64,000 nucleotides of DNA, from contig NZ_RQHS01000005.1 of NCBI RefSeq assembly GCF_004770895.1, positions 682,001 to 746,000 of the forward strand, written 5' to 3'. This document shows positions 40,780 through 51,500 of the stretch, piece by piece (position 1 is the first letter of the stretch; every line of letters starts with the position of its first letter). The DNA comes from Leptospira dzoumogneensis (lineage in GTDB: Bacteria; Spirochaetota; Leptospiria; Leptospirales; Leptospiraceae). The notes under the pieces are model-generated. The model saw nothing but the letters and a program-made list of their open reading frames with translations, was not told the DNA's origin and ran no database searches. Both the position numbers and the translations under genes were made by a program.

Positions 40780-41384
40780 GAATATTCGATAATCCTCAGC
40801 TTCTGCTCTTTTTTATATTCAGCGGAGTATTGGTTGCCGGAGCATTGGGAGTTGTTTTTCATCCGAATCCTATCAGTTCTGCGGTTTTACTCGTGCTTTC
40901 CTTTTTTGCGTTAGCCGGAATTTATGCGGTTATCGGTTCCGTTTTCGTGGCAACCATGCAGGTTTTGGTCTATGCGGGTGCCATCATGGTGCTTGTGGTT
41001 TTTGTTCTGATGCTTCTATCTTTGCACGATGAAGGGATCGCAAAACTTTGGGATCATCCGCTTAAAAAAGTTTTGGTCCTTTCTGTTGTGGCATTGCTCG
41101 CTATTGTGCTAATCACTTCCGTTAGAGAAGGAATTCCGAATACGGAAGCTTCTCCTAAAGGATATTCTGATTCCGGTTCTTACGAGTATACATTATCCAA
41201 ATCGGAAGAAGGTAAGGCAGGAGTGATCGCAGAAGGGAACACCGCAGCGGTAGGAAGTTCCATGTTTTTGGATTATCTTCTTCCTTTCGAAATAGTTTCC
41301 ATATTACTTTTAGCAGCCGTACTTGGCGCAGTTATATTAGGAAAAAAGAATTTAGGTAAAAAAACAGAAGAAGGGGAGCCATGA
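40773..41384 (+). CDS. nuoJ: NuoJ, complex I membrane subunit J
   Basis: Five-helix membrane subunit of 203 residues. [18 protein letters not shown] and [19 protein letters not shown] are the conserved helices. Between helices 4 and 5 there is a long polar loop (about residues 115-160) rich in Ser, Glu and Gly, larger than in the E. coli protein. It overlaps nuoK by four bases. Confidence 0.94.
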   Translation: MVGIFDNPQLLLFFIFSGVLVAGALGVVFHPNPISSAVLLVLSFFALAGIYAVIGSVFVATMQVLVYAGAIMVLVVFVLMLLSLHDEGIAKLWDHPLKKVLVLSVVALLAIVLITSVREGIPNTEASPKGYSDSGSYEYTLSKSEEGKAGVIAEGNTAAVGSSMFLDYLLPFEIVSILLLAAVLGAVILGKKNLGKKTEEGEP

Positions 41385-41716
41385 ATCCGGGAATTCTGAA
41401 ACCAACTCTTGCGGGAATTCCCGTAGAATATCTGCTGATCCTTGCCTGTATTATTTTTTCCATCGGTGTAGCCGGTGTTTTGTTCAGAAGAAGTGCGGTA
41501 GTCATCTTCATGAGTATAGAACTCATGTTGAACTCGGTAAATTTGGTATTTGTCGTTTTTTCAAAATCACTTCATCAGGTACAGGGAGAAGTGGTCGTAT
41601 TTTTCGTGATGGCAATCGCGGCAGTAGAGGCGGCGATCGGTCTCGCCCTGGTGGTTGCAATTCACAGAAAGAAAAAGACAAGTTTCGTAGACGAAATGAA
41701 TTTAATGAAATGGTAA
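41381..41716 (+). CDS. nuoK: NuoK, complex I membrane subunit K
   Basis: Three-helix antiporter-like membrane subunit of 111 residues. The functionally essential glutamates appear in [17 protein letters not shown] (helix 2) and [17 protein letters not shown] (helix 3). Four bases separate it from nuoL. Confidence 0.96.
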   Translation: MNPGILKPTLAGIPVEYLLILACIIFSIGVAGVLFRRSAVVIFMSIELMLNSVNLVFVVFSKSLHQVQGEVVVFFVMAIAAVEAAIGLALVVAIHRKKKTSFVDEMNLMKW

Positions 41717-41720
41717 TGCG

Positions 41721-43652
41721 ATGAGTTGGGAAATCCTTATATCCGTTCTGGCTTTTTCTCCTCTTCTTGGGTCCGTATTAAACGCATTATTCGGAAGATA
41801 TTGGAAAGGTCTCTCGGGGCCGATCGGGACCTCATTGTCTTTCGTATCCTTTGCTGCGAGTGTATTCGCTTATCTGCAATTCCATCCTTTGGAAAGACAA
41901 GATGCTCAGATTATAACTCTATTCAATTGGGTAGATGTCGGGAATTTCAAAGTGGATCTCGCATACCAAGTAGATCAACTTTCACTTTTTATGGCACTGA
42001 TCATCACAGGGATCGGAAGTTTGATCCATCTTTATTCCATCGGATACATGAAAGGGAATCCTGGGATCGGAAGATTTTTTTCTTATCTGAACTTATTCGT
42101 ATTCTTTATGCTCCATTTGGTTTTAGCGGAAAACCTGGTGGTCCTATTTTTCGGCTGGGAAGGTGTAGGACTTTGTTCTTATCTTCTGATCGGATTTGAT
42201 ACTCATAAGGAGAACGCTGCACAAGCAAGTATTAAAGCTTTTGTTACCAATAGGATCGCCGACTTGGCGATGATAGGAGGGATCGCGCTTACTTATTGGC
42301 TGGCAGGTTCCGTTTCCTTTATTACAATTTCTGAATCTTTGCCTCAGGCAAAGTTTTTACTGAACGCTCTTCCTTTTGTGGCGATCTGCTTCTTTATAGG
42401 TGCAATGGGTAAGTCCGCTCAGTTCCCGTTCCATGTTTGGCTGCCGGATGCGATGGCTGGTCCGACTCCGGTTTCCGCTTTGATCCACGCTGCAACGATG
42501 GTGACTGCAGGATTATTCCTGATCGCAAGATTGAATTTTATTTTTATTTTAGTTCCTAAGGTCGGCTTTTGGATCGTTTGTATCGGAACATTCACTGCAT
42601 TTTTTGCAGCGACCATTGGTGTTTATCAGAACGATATTAAAAAAGTTTTAGCGTATTCCACTGTTTCTCAGTTAGGCTATATGTTTGTGGCGATGGGAAC
42701 CGGTGCTTATGTGGCGGGGCTTTTCCATTTACTAACTCATGCATTCTTTAAGGCACTATTGTTCTTGGGTTCCGGCTCAGTGATCCATGGATTATCCGAT
42801 GAGCAGGATTTAAGAAGAATGGGAGGACTCAAGTCCCAGATGAAGATCACTTGGTGGACCTTCCTTTTGGGAACCCTGGCGATTGTAGGAGCTCCACCAT
42901 TCAGCGGATTTTTCTCTAAGGATCTTATCCTCGAGAAAGCGTTCTATTTTCATCCTGTATTCTTTGGAATGGGGATCGCTACCGCGTTCTTAACCACATT
43001 CTATATGTTCCGCTTAACGTTCTTGGCGTTTACCGGTAAATCCAGGGTTTCTAACCATGTACATCCTCATGAATCTCCTTGGACTATGACTGTGCCATTG
43101 GTGATCTTGGCATTAGGTGCGGCATTCTCCGGATATTTACTCATTCCTGAATCCTTAGGAGGAGGAATTGATTTCTTAGAGAAATACTTCTCTCCTGTTT
43201 TTGCAAAAGGGTTACTGTACTATTCTCAGCAAAAAGGTGCTTTGGAAGCTCATCATTTAAGCCATGAGTTGGAACTCCTACTAGCTGGACTTTCTTTAGG
43301 AGCAATCTTGCTTGGAGTAGGGGTCTATTGGTTCTTCTTCGGTAAAAAGGAGAAGTTACCATTGGATGAGTCCTCTTATACAGGTTGGAGAATTCTTCCT
43401 GCAAATAAGTACTTCATAGATGAAATTTTCAAAAACGTTTTGATCGGGCCGATCTCCGCTCTATCCGAATTTTTATCCGAAGTTGTAGAGAAACGTTTGA
43501 TCGATAGAGTTTTGACCGGAACCGGAAAATTTTCCGGAGGCGTTGCCTCGATACTTCGCAGGGTCCAAACAGGAACCGTGGTAGATTACGCTTTTCTAAT
43601 CGTCTTAGGGACCGTTTTGATCTTGTCCGTATTCTTATGGAGGGGAATCTAA
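41721..43652 (+). CDS. nuoL: NuoL, complex I proton-pumping subunit L
   Basis: Antiporter-like subunit of 643 residues with about sixteen membrane helices and the long lateral helix. Conserved blocks: FFGWEGVGLCSYLLIGF with the key Glu, AQFPFHVWLPDAMAGPTPVS, and HLLTHAFFKALLFLGSGSVIH. The stop is immediately followed by the GTG of nuoM. Confidence 0.97.
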   Translation: MSWEILISVLAFSPLLGSVLNALFGRYWKGLSGPIGTSLSFVSFAASVFAYLQFHPLERQDAQIITLFNWVDVGNFKVDLAYQVDQLSLFMALIITGIGSLIHLYSIGYMKGNPGIGRFFSYLNLFVFFMLHLVLAENLVVLFFGWEGVGLCSYLLIGFDTHKENAAQASIKAFVTNRIADLAMIGGIALTYWLAGSVSFITISESLPQAKFLLNALPFVAICFFIGAMGKSAQFPFHVWLPDAMAGPTPVSALIHAATMVTAGLFLIARLNFIFILVPKVGFWIVCIGTFTAFFAATIGVYQNDIKKVLAYSTVSQLGYMFVAMGTGAYVAGLFHLLTHAFFKALLFLGSGSVIHGLSDEQDLRRMGGLKSQMKITWWTFLLGTLAIVGAPPFSGFFSKDLILEKAFYFHPVFFGMGIATAFLTTFYMFRLTFLAFTGKSRVSNHVHPHESPWTMTVPLVILALGAAFSGYLLIPESLGGGIDFLEKYFSPVFAKGLLYYSQQKGALEAHHLSHELELLLAGLSLGAILLGVGVYWFFFGKKEKLPLDESSYTGWRILPANKYFIDEIFKNVLIGPISALSEFLSEVVEKRLIDRVLTGTGKFSGGVASILRRVQTGTVVDYAFLIVLGTVLILSVFLWRGI

Positions 43653-45302
43653 GTGCCCCAGTACTATTTAAGCATTCTATTATTTTTGCCTGTTTTAGGG
43701 ATCCCTTTCTTATTCTTTTCTAAAAACGAAAAATGGATAAGACTTTGGTCTTCGATCGTAACTCTTGGAGTGTGTGCGATGACCATGCCTCTCTTTTTGG
43801 AATTCTTGAAAGGAGACAGCGGTTTTCAATTTACGCACCATATCTGGAACTTTCTGAAATTACAGTCAGGAGGTTTGGATTATCATATAGCGATAGACGG
43901 ATTCTCCTTATTGCTCGTAGCGATGTCCGCACTTCTATTCTTTCTTTCCGCCTTATCCGCTTTTTCTAATGTAAAGCATAGGGTCAGGGAATTTTTTATA
44001 CTTCTTCTTTTAGTAGAAACAGGAGTGATCGGAGTATTTCTTTCAGTCAACCTGATACAATTTTACGTTTTCTGGGAATGGATGGTCCTACCTTTCACAT
44101 TGATGGTAGGGATCTGGGGGGAAAAAGGAAGAATTAAGGCTGCGATGAAATATCTGGTATTCTCATTTACCGGATCCGTTTTCATGCTCGCGAGTATTTT
44201 AGTTTTATATCATTACACTCACACATTCGATCTGGAAGAATTGGCAGTAGTATCTCTGAATTCTATTCCTGCGAATATTAAGTTTTGGTTATTCGTAGGA
44301 TTCAGTTTCGCATTCGCGATCAAGGTGCCTCTATTTCCTTTCCATACTTGGATGCCTGATGTTCACGAAGAAGCTCCAACTGTAGGTTCCGTGGACTTGG
44401 CGGGGATTCTATTGAAGATCGGACTATTCGCCTATGTTAGAGTAGTGATCCCGATTTTCCCTCAGGTATTTTTGGAATATCGTAATCTACTTACCGCTCT
44501 TGCTGTTGCAGGGATCGTTTACGGGGCTCTGGTCGCTTTAACTCAGAAAAACAGTAAACGCCTGGTTGCATTCTCTTCTCTTTCTCATATGGGATTCTGT
44601 ATTTTAGGGATCTTAACACTTACCGAAGAAGGTGTGGCGGGCGGAATGCTCCAAATGGTGAATCATGGATTCACTTCGGGACTTTTGTTCTTTATATTAG
44701 GATTTTTACATGAACGAACAGGAAGTAATGAGTTAAAGGATTATTCAGGCCTTGCTAAATCAGCTCCATTCTTGGCAGTTGCGATCGGCCTGGCCGCTTT
44801 TGCGAGTGCCGGTCTTCCAGGTACAAACGGATTCGTGGGAGAATTTTTAGTTCTGATCGGAACTTTTAAATACAGTCTTCTGTATGGATTCTTGGCAGGA
44901 ACTGCAGTCATCTTTGCTGCAGGGTATATGTTGTATTTTGCTCGAAACTTACTATTCGGAGAGCCGAATTCATTATCTTCCGGTTTGACCCCTTTAAATG
45001 CGCGGGAGAAGTTTATAATCTCTATAGTTGCAGGAATTATAATATTAACCGGGATTTTCCCCAATATTCTACTAACGTATTTGAAACCAAGTGCGAGAGT
45101 AGTATTGAACCTGACTTCTAAACAAGCACTGCAAGAAAGAGCCTTTTTGGAACAGGAAGGTACTCTGAAAAACACTAAAAAGAAATTTATAAATTATAGG
45201 ACCTTGGGTGCCGAGCCTCCTAGTTATGAGGATAGGATCAGTTCCGGAAGAGGAGCAGGGATCCCAGGCAAAAAGACGGTATCTCAAGAGGCGGAAGAAT
45301 GA
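43653..45302 (+). CDS. nuoM: NuoM, complex I proton-pumping subunit M, with extended C-terminal tail
   Basis: Antiporter-like subunit of 549 residues, GTG start. Conserved: FWEWMVLPFTLMVGIWG with the key Glu, KVPLFPFHTWMPDVHEEAPT, and MVNHGFTSGLLFFILGFLHE. After the last helix (about residue 480) a hydrophilic tail of about 65 residues, rich in Lys, Glu, Gly and Ser, extends into the cytoplasm; this is longer than the usual end of NuoM. It overlaps nuoN by four bases. Confidence 0.96.
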   Translation: MPQYYLSILLFLPVLGIPFLFFSKNEKWIRLWSSIVTLGVCAMTMPLFLEFLKGDSGFQFTHHIWNFLKLQSGGLDYHIAIDGFSLLLVAMSALLFFLSALSAFSNVKHRVREFFILLLLVETGVIGVFLSVNLIQFYVFWEWMVLPFTLMVGIWGEKGRIKAAMKYLVFSFTGSVFMLASILVLYHYTHTFDLEELAVVSLNSIPANIKFWLFVGFSFAFAIKVPLFPFHTWMPDVHEEAPTVGSVDLAGILLKIGLFAYVRVVIPIFPQVFLEYRNLLTALAVAGIVYGALVALTQKNSKRLVAFSSLSHMGFCILGILTLTEEGVAGGMLQMVNHGFTSGLLFFILGFLHERTGSNELKDYSGLAKSAPFLAVAIGLAAFASAGLPGTNGFVGEFLVLIGTFKYSLLYGFLAGTAVIFAAGYMLYFARNLLFGEPNSLSSGLTPLNAREKFIISIVAGIIILTGIFPNILLTYLKPSARVVLNLTSKQALQERAFLEQEGTLKNTKKKFINYRTLGAEPPSYEDRISSGRGAGIPGKKTVSQEAEE

Positions 45303-46777
45303 ATTTAATTCCAAATTCCAACGATCTAATTTCTATACTTCCGATCCTGGTACTTTCCGGAGGAGGGATCTTATTACTTGGATTGCAGTTCTTTTTCCAA
45401 GGATTCGAATTTAGGATCGTAAGATTCACTTCCGGTTTGGTTTTGATCGCCGCATTCTTCTCCTTATTCGTTTCTCAATCGAATCCCGGGTTAGGATCCT
45501 ATTTTTCAGGACATTATGAGATTTCCACCATCGGCTTTTGGTTCGGGGCATTATACCTGATTGCAGCATTCTGTACTGTTCTTGCTTCCCCGAGAGTATT
45601 AGAACAACATAATATGGAATTTCCTGAATTCTATCCTCTTCTTCTTTTCTCAGTGGTAGGGATGTTCCTAATGACTTCCGGAACGGATACGGTTACCATC
45701 TTTGTCGGCCTCGAATTAATGTCCGTATGTTTGTATGTTCTGGTAGGAATGGCAAGAAGTGATGTTTATTCTTTAGAAGCCAGCTTGAAGTATTTTCTTT
45801 TAGGAAGTTTTTCCACAGGATTTTTCCTATTCGGAATGGCGTTCTTATTCGGAGGATCAGGCACAACTCATCTACAGGATTCGTTAAAACCTTTGCTCAG
45901 TTCAGGATTCGATTCCAATTTTACTAAGATCGGATTATTACTTCTATTGACCGGGATCTCATTCAAGATCGCATTATTCCCTTATCATTCTTGGACTCCG
46001 GATGCGTACGAAGGCGCCTTAACTCCGGTTACCGGATTTATGGCTACAGCTTCTAAGTCCGCTTCTATGGGATTATTGCTGGTTGTATTTTCAAAACTTC
46101 CTATTTCCAATTCAGGCGGAGAATGGACTTGGATCATGGGAATTTTAGCTTTGATGTCCATGACTTACGGGAACTTCGTAGCTTTAAAGCAGACAAGTTT
46201 AAAAAGAGTTTTGGCATATTCTTCCATTGCTCATGCAGGCTATGTGGTCGCGGGGATCTCCTTAGGCGGGAAAGAAGAAGCGTTATTCTACCTGATCGTA
46301 TATTCTTTCATGAGTTTAGGAGCATTTGCTATTCTTTCTTTCTTGGAAGAAGGCAATCGCCACGTAACGTATGAATCTATCGCCGGACTCGCAAAGTCCA
46401 GACCTTGGACGAGCTTCACACTATTGATATTCTTCCTATCTTTAGCTGGAATTCCTCCTTTGGGTGGATTCTGGGCGAAATTATTCCTATTCCAAAAGAT
46501 CGCAGAAGGAACGGATCAGATCTCAAGATTATTGCTCATCGGAGGGATTGCAAACTCCGCATTAGCATTATATTATTATGTTAAGGTGGGGATACTTGCC
46601 TATATGAGCTCTGAAGAAGGAGAAATTTCTAAATTAGATCCTCCTAAAGCAAGTTACGGAGTTCTGTTCGTATCCGCAATTTCTTTGGCGGCAGTGTTAG
46701 TCGGGTGGTATTTTATCCAGCCTAAGGATTTGAATAGTCTCAAGTTCGCAAATAAATCTGCAGAATTACAAAAGTAA
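45299..46777 (+). CDS. nuoN: NuoN, complex I proton-pumping subunit N
   Basis: Antiporter-like subunit of 492 residues with about fourteen helices. Conserved: FVGLELMSVCLYVLVGMAR, KIALFPYHSWTPDAYEGALT and RVLAYSSIAHAGYVVAGI. It is the last recognised complex I gene of the operon; an SseB-like gene follows with one base between. Confidence 0.96.
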   Translation: MNLIPNSNDLISILPILVLSGGGILLLGLQFFFQGFEFRIVRFTSGLVLIAAFFSLFVSQSNPGLGSYFSGHYEISTIGFWFGALYLIAAFCTVLASPRVLEQHNMEFPEFYPLLLFSVVGMFLMTSGTDTVTIFVGLELMSVCLYVLVGMARSDVYSLEASLKYFLLGSFSTGFFLFGMAFLFGGSGTTHLQDSLKPLLSSGFDSNFTKIGLLLLLTGISFKIALFPYHSWTPDAYEGALTPVTGFMATASKSASMGLLLVVFSKLPISNSGGEWTWIMGILALMSMTYGNFVALKQTSLKRVLAYSSIAHAGYVVAGISLGGKEEALFYLIVYSFMSLGAFAILSFLEEGNRHVTYESIAGLAKSRPWTSFTLLIFFLSLAGIPPLGGFWAKLFLFQKIAEGTDQISRLLLIGGIANSALALYYYVKVGILAYMSSEEGEISKLDPPKASYGVLFVSAISLAAVLVGWYFIQPKDLNSLKFANKSAELQK

Positions 46778-46778
46778 G

Positions 46779-47291
46779 ATGTCCGGTTTTAAAAACTTAC
46801 TCTCTTCAGTTAAAGAATATTTTGAGCCTATTCCCAAGTTCGATGGAGAGAATGCGAAGTTCAGAGAGGCAATCTATCTTTATTCCAAAAATCGTTCCGA
46901 GAAAAACTTAGAAAAACTTTCCGCCGAACTTACCAAGGCTTACTTTCTGATCCCTCATGCCGGCGCGGATGCGGCTCCTAAAAAGGTAAAACCCAAGAAA
47001 AAAGCGGCCGCTAAAAAAAAGAAGAAGACTCCTCCTAAAAAAGGGCCTGAACCTATCATATTATTATACGTAAGCGATGAACGCGGCAGGGTATTCTTAC
47101 CTGCATTCTCACATCCTTCCGAAGCGATCCGTTATTTTAAAAAAGAAACTGCTCTTGTTCCTATCACTGCCAGAGAATTGTGGGCCTTAGGTCTGCAGAA
47201 CAAAGGGGTTTCCGGGGTTGCTATCGATCCTGGCTCTACGTTATGGTTGCTCTCCAGAGATCATTTGGAATTATTGCAAAAAGAAAAATAA
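46779..47291 (+). CDS. SseB-like domain protein with lysine-rich insertion
   Basis: Protein of 170 residues similar in layout to the SseB N-terminal domain. It has the strand KAYFLIPHAG, then VSDERGRVFLPAFSHPSEAI, then ALVPITARELWALGLQN and GVAIDPGSTLWLLSR. Between the first two elements there is a run of about 20 mostly lysine, alanine and proline residues (68-90), which should be disordered and strongly basic. It starts one base after the nuoN stop and so is transcribed with complex I. Its function is unknown; assembly or regulation of the complex is a guess. Confidence 0.65.
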   Translation: MSGFKNLLSSVKEYFEPIPKFDGENAKFREAIYLYSKNRSEKNLEKLSAELTKAYFLIPHAGADAAPKKVKPKKKAAAKKKKKTPPKKGPEPIILLYVSDERGRVFLPAFSHPSEAIRYFKKETALVPITARELWALGLQNKGVSGVAIDPGSTLWLLSRDHLELLQKEK

Positions 47292-47318
47292 TCCTTCTTT
47301 TTTATCGAACTCGATCCC

Positions 47319-47939
47319 ATGTGTTCTTCTTTTCGAATATATATTTTTAATTTTCTTCTTTTATCCGTTTTGTTCACGAACTGTATTTTGGTTTCCAGAT
47401 CCGAACTTTCTTCTCCTTCCGCCTTAAACGAGGGAAAAGTATTAAAACATTATAAAAAAGCTTCTATTAAAGTGATCTATATTCCTGAAAAGGATGATCA
47501 CGCATATAATTTGGAAGAGGAAGAGCAAAAGAATAGGGAAGAAACTTGGACCAATCTTTTAGTTTCCGCGTATGAGGATTCAGGATTGTTCAAAGAGGTA
47601 AGTACTTCCTCCGATGGAGATCTTAAGGTCCAGATTAAGATCGTGGAATCCCAAGCCGAAGACAGGGGAATGGATTATACATTTTCCAAAGGCTGGGGCT
47701 TTCGTCCATATAGAGAAGAGGGCTCTTTCGCTATGAGCACTGACTATTATAATTCTAAAGGTGAACTTTTAGGTTCGGTAGACTTAACCGAAAAATACGA
47801 TTACTATTATCAGATTTTCTTTATATTCCTCATGCCTTTTTATTCTCCGGGCGGAGAATACGAAAGATTAGGACGTTTTATGGGACTAAAAACTTTGGAT
47901 AGGGCTCTATCTAAGGAAATTTTTATCCCCAAAAAATGA
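47319..47939 (+). CDS. putative lipoprotein of unknown function
   Basis: Predicted lipoprotein of 206 residues. The signal sequence MCSSFRIYIFNFLLLSVL ends in LFTNC, with the lipidated Cys at about residue 22. The mature part is polar, with an acidic stretch EDDHAYNLEEEEQ-like near residue 60 and a hydrophobic segment FFIFLMPFYSPGG near 170. No family is recognised. Its 3' end overlaps the convergent MAPEG gene by 17 bases. Confidence 0.68.
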   Translation: MCSSFRIYIFNFLLLSVLFTNCILVSRSELSSPSALNEGKVLKHYKKASIKVIYIPEKDDHAYNLEEEEQKNREETWTNLLVSAYEDSGLFKEVSTSSDGDLKVQIKIVESQAEDRGMDYTFSKGWGFRPYREEGSFAMSTDYYNSKGELLGSVDLTEKYDYYYQIFFIFLMPFYSPGGEYERLGRFMGLKTLDRALSKEIFIPKK

Positions 47940-48357
47940 TCTTCAGATATTGTCTGAAGTAGTTCACCCAGATCCCGAACAAGATCAAATTGCTCGAAGC
48001 AAAAATGATCAATCTATGAATAACGTTATTATATGTGAGATGGATCAAACTATGTGCGAACCTGAATCCCACATAGATCCAAGCCAGTTTAAAATTTAAA
48101 GGATCAATCGAGTTAGTTAGATATTGTATCAGGCAGATCAGATAGAATAAGAGCGGCATTTCCAATAAGTTCATGTAATTCCGATTTGGAATAGTTACCC
48201 AATGAGGGACGTTTTTGGATTCTCCGAATTTAAAATCATCGACGATCACTTTTCCGATAAATCCTGCGTATAAGCGACGTATCGGGATCTGTAATAAAAC
48301 GAAAAAAGTCAATAGAGCTAACGCTCCGATCGGAAGAAGCCAATATTCTTTTTGCAT
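47923..48357 (-). CDS. MAPEG family membrane protein
   Basis: Four-helix membrane protein of 144 residues of the MAPEG family, which includes glutathione-dependent eicosanoid and detoxification enzymes. The family motif is PNRNYMNLLEMPLLFYLICL (about residues 57-76), and the second conserved part is RFAHSLIHLTYNNVIHR. Bacterial members with this short form are of uncertain activity. It is convergent with the lipoprotein gene. Confidence 0.82.
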   Translation of the reverse strand: MQKEYWLLPIGALALLTFFVLLQIPIRRLYAGFIGKVIVDDFKFGESKNVPHWVTIPNRNYMNLLEMPLLFYLICLIQYLTNSIDPLNFKLAWIYVGFRFAHSLIHLTYNNVIHRLIIFASSNLILFGIWVNYFRQYLKIIFWG

Positions 48358-48458
48358 TTCTAAACCTTTGGATCGAAAAGAATTTTATATGAAATACTTT
48401 TGCTTTTAATCTGCAAGCAAAAGACACAGAATTTCAAAATCTTCCATTTCTATTTTCA

Positions 48459-48486
48459 TTGACTCCTAGGGCTTTTTGAATAATCT
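48459..48486 (+). promoter_or_regulatory. possible sigma-70-like promoter of the hybrid kinase gene
   Basis: TTGACT (48459-48464) and TAATCT (48481-48486) are separated by 16 bases and lie 40 bases upstream of the ATG at 48526. The -35 matches the consensus at 5 of 6 positions, the -10 at only 3 of 6. A weak prediction. Confidence 0.25.
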
Positions 48487-48525
48487 ATAGGCCCTTTATC
48501 TTCGTCTTATAACCTTATATTGAAA

Positions 48526-51500
48526 ATGCAAGAATCCCTGGAAAAGTTAGTCTATCACTGGATACAAAACGATTGGGAAGTTTTCCAGTTCATTCAAACC
48601 GAAGGTTTGGATGGTGTTTGGGTTTTGGATCTTTCGGATAGAAATAGATTTTGGATCAATCCAAAGCTCAAATCTGTTCTTGGATTTTCGGGATCCGACT
48701 CCGATCTTTCTTCCGTTCATTGGAAGGATCTATTCTTTAAAAAAGATCATGAGCTGATTGATCCTCAAATAGATAAGATCCAAGGATCAACAACTCTTTC
48801 CATTCGTTATAAGACACTCTCCGGTGCGGAACTCGAGACGGATACTAAACTTAAAATCCTAAAGAACGGGTCCGGCGATCAAATTTGTATCGGAGGAATT
48901 AAGATCATCCAAGGATCGGAGATCCATTCCTTAAAAAAAGAATTAGATTTTCTTTTTCTGATAAATACTCTTCCGGATCTGGTTGGCTATTGGGATTCCA
49001 ATTTGATCAATCGATTGGCGAATGACGCCTATCAAGAATGGTTCGGGATAGAGACGAAAAAGATAGTAGGTCAGCATATAAGGACGGTTTTAGGCGATCA
49101 GTTATTCGAATTAAATTATCCTTATATACAAGGCGCTTTAAAAGGAGAAACGCAGTTATTTGAAAGAAGGGTACCTTCTCCTGACGGGCAGCATTCCAGA
49201 TATACATTAACAAAATATATACCTGACTTCAGGGATGGAAAGGTAGTAGGATTTTCGGTAATCGTTAACGATATTTCTGAGATCCGAAATGCGGAGCTCG
49301 CTAATCTTCGTCTGGCAAAAATTGTGGAGTCTTCCGACGACGCGATTATCGGCAAAGACTTGGATGGTAGTATTATATCTTGGAATCATGGGGCGGAGAA
49401 AATTTTCGGTTATAGTTCTGCGGAAATGATAGGAGCTAAATTTGATCTATTGGTTCCGGACGAATCCAAACCTTTAGAATCCAGGATCAATCTTAAGATC
49501 AAATCTGAAAAAGAGAACCTCCAGTTTGAATCGGTTCGAAAGGCAAAAGACGGTCATTGGATCGAAATGTCCATCACGCTCTCTCCTATGTTCGATTCCT
49601 CGGGAAAGATGACAGGTTCAGCGGAGATCGCAAGAGATATTGGCGAAAGAAAAAGAATGGAAAGTTCTTTTAGAAGCGCATTCGAATATTCTGCGATCGG
49701 AATGGCCATCTTAGATCCGCAGGGAAGATGGATGCAAGTGAATGGAAATCTGATTAAGTTACTTGGATACGATTGGGAAGAATTGTCCAAGCTTACTTTT
49801 AAGGACATAACTTACGAGGAGGATCTTGGAAAAGATCTTCAGTTGTTATCGGAGACTTTGGACGGTAAAAGGTCAGGTTATCATTTAGAAAAACGTTATA
49901 TTAAAAAGGACGGAGAGATCGTATGGGCCCTTCTTTCCGTGGCATTGGTCCGAGATGCAGACGGGAGACCCAACCATTTTATCTCCCAGATCATGGACAT
50001 AGACGAGATCAAAAAGGCCGAGGAACAATTACGTCATGCAAAAGAACTTCTGGAACAGACGAATAAGCTGGTAAGGATCGGTGTCTGGGATCTGGATCTA
50101 AAGAACAATAACGAAACCTGGTCGGGTGTTACAAGGGAAATGTTCGAAGTTCCTTCCGATTTTGAACCTAGTAAAAGAGGAACATTAAGATTCGTTAAAG
50201 AAGGAGAAAATCGAGACAAAACTTTCGAAGCAATCTCTAAGCTTATAAAAGATGGTGAACCTTACGATCTAGAAATCCAGTTGGTCACGGCAAAAGGGAA
50301 CGAACTTTGGGTCAGGATCGTAGGGAGCGCGGAATTCGAGAATAAAGAATGTGTCCGGATTTACGGAGCATTCTACGATATTGATAAAAGAAAGAAGGCG
50401 GAACTGGAATTGTTCCGAGAAAAATCCAGGCTTTCCGCATTCGTTGAACATGCTCCAGCCGCAGTCGCTATGTTTGATGAGGAGATCAAATATGTAGCAG
50501 TCAGTGAAAGATGGTTAACCGAATATCAGATACCCGGAAAAAATATAGTAGGTCTCTCTCATTACGAAGTATTTCCGAATGTTTCTAAAGAATGGAAGGA
50601 AATACATCAGAGATGTTTATCCGGAGAAGTTTTAAAGAATGATGAAGATGTATGGAGACCCGAGGGTTGGGACCATGACCAATATCTTCGCTGGGAAGTA
50701 AGGCCTTGGTACCAGTTGGACGGTTCTATAGGCGGGATCATGATGTTCACCCAGGACATCACTGAAAGTTGTCTGCAAAGAGAAGAATTAAAAAAAGCAA
50801 AGCTGGCCGCCGAACAGGCGAATAAGGCAAAATCCGATTTCTTGGCAAATATGAGCCATGAGATCAGAACTCCTTTGAATGGGATCATAGGGTTCTCCGA
50901 TCTACTCCTGAGAACTTCCATGGATTCCACTCAGCATCAATATATGATGACCGTATTTCAGTCCGCCGAGTCATTGCTGGATATTATCAATGATATATTA
51001 GATTTTTCTAAAATTGAAGCGGGGAAGCTGGAATTATCCTACGAAAAAACGAATCTTTTGGAACTTTGCAGTCAGATCGTAAATACGATCAAGTTCCAAG
51101 CCCAAAAAAAAGGATTAGAAGTAATAGTAAATGTCGCCTGGGACGTACCCCGTTTCGTAAAAGCGGATAGTATAAGGCTTAGACAGATCATAGTGAACCT
51201 GTTCAGTAACTCGGTAAAGTTTACCGAACAAGGTGAGATAGAATTTAAGATAGAACTTATTAAAAAAATATCGGAAACAGAAGGAGAGTTTAGGTTCTCC
51301 GTAAGAGATACAGGTATCGGGATCGCACCCGACGCGAAGGACAAAATATTCGAAGCATTTACTCAAGGAGATGTATCTACCACGCGCAGGTTCGGAGGGA
51401 CCGGTTTAGGGCTCGCAATCTCCAATAAACTTTTATCTATAATGGGCAGCGGTCTCCAACTGAAAAGTGAATTAGGAAAAGGAAGCACATTCTATTTCGA

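Noticed and set aside
44741..45175. 144-codon minus frame
   Set aside because: Antisense to nuoM; a shadow of the membrane-helix codons.
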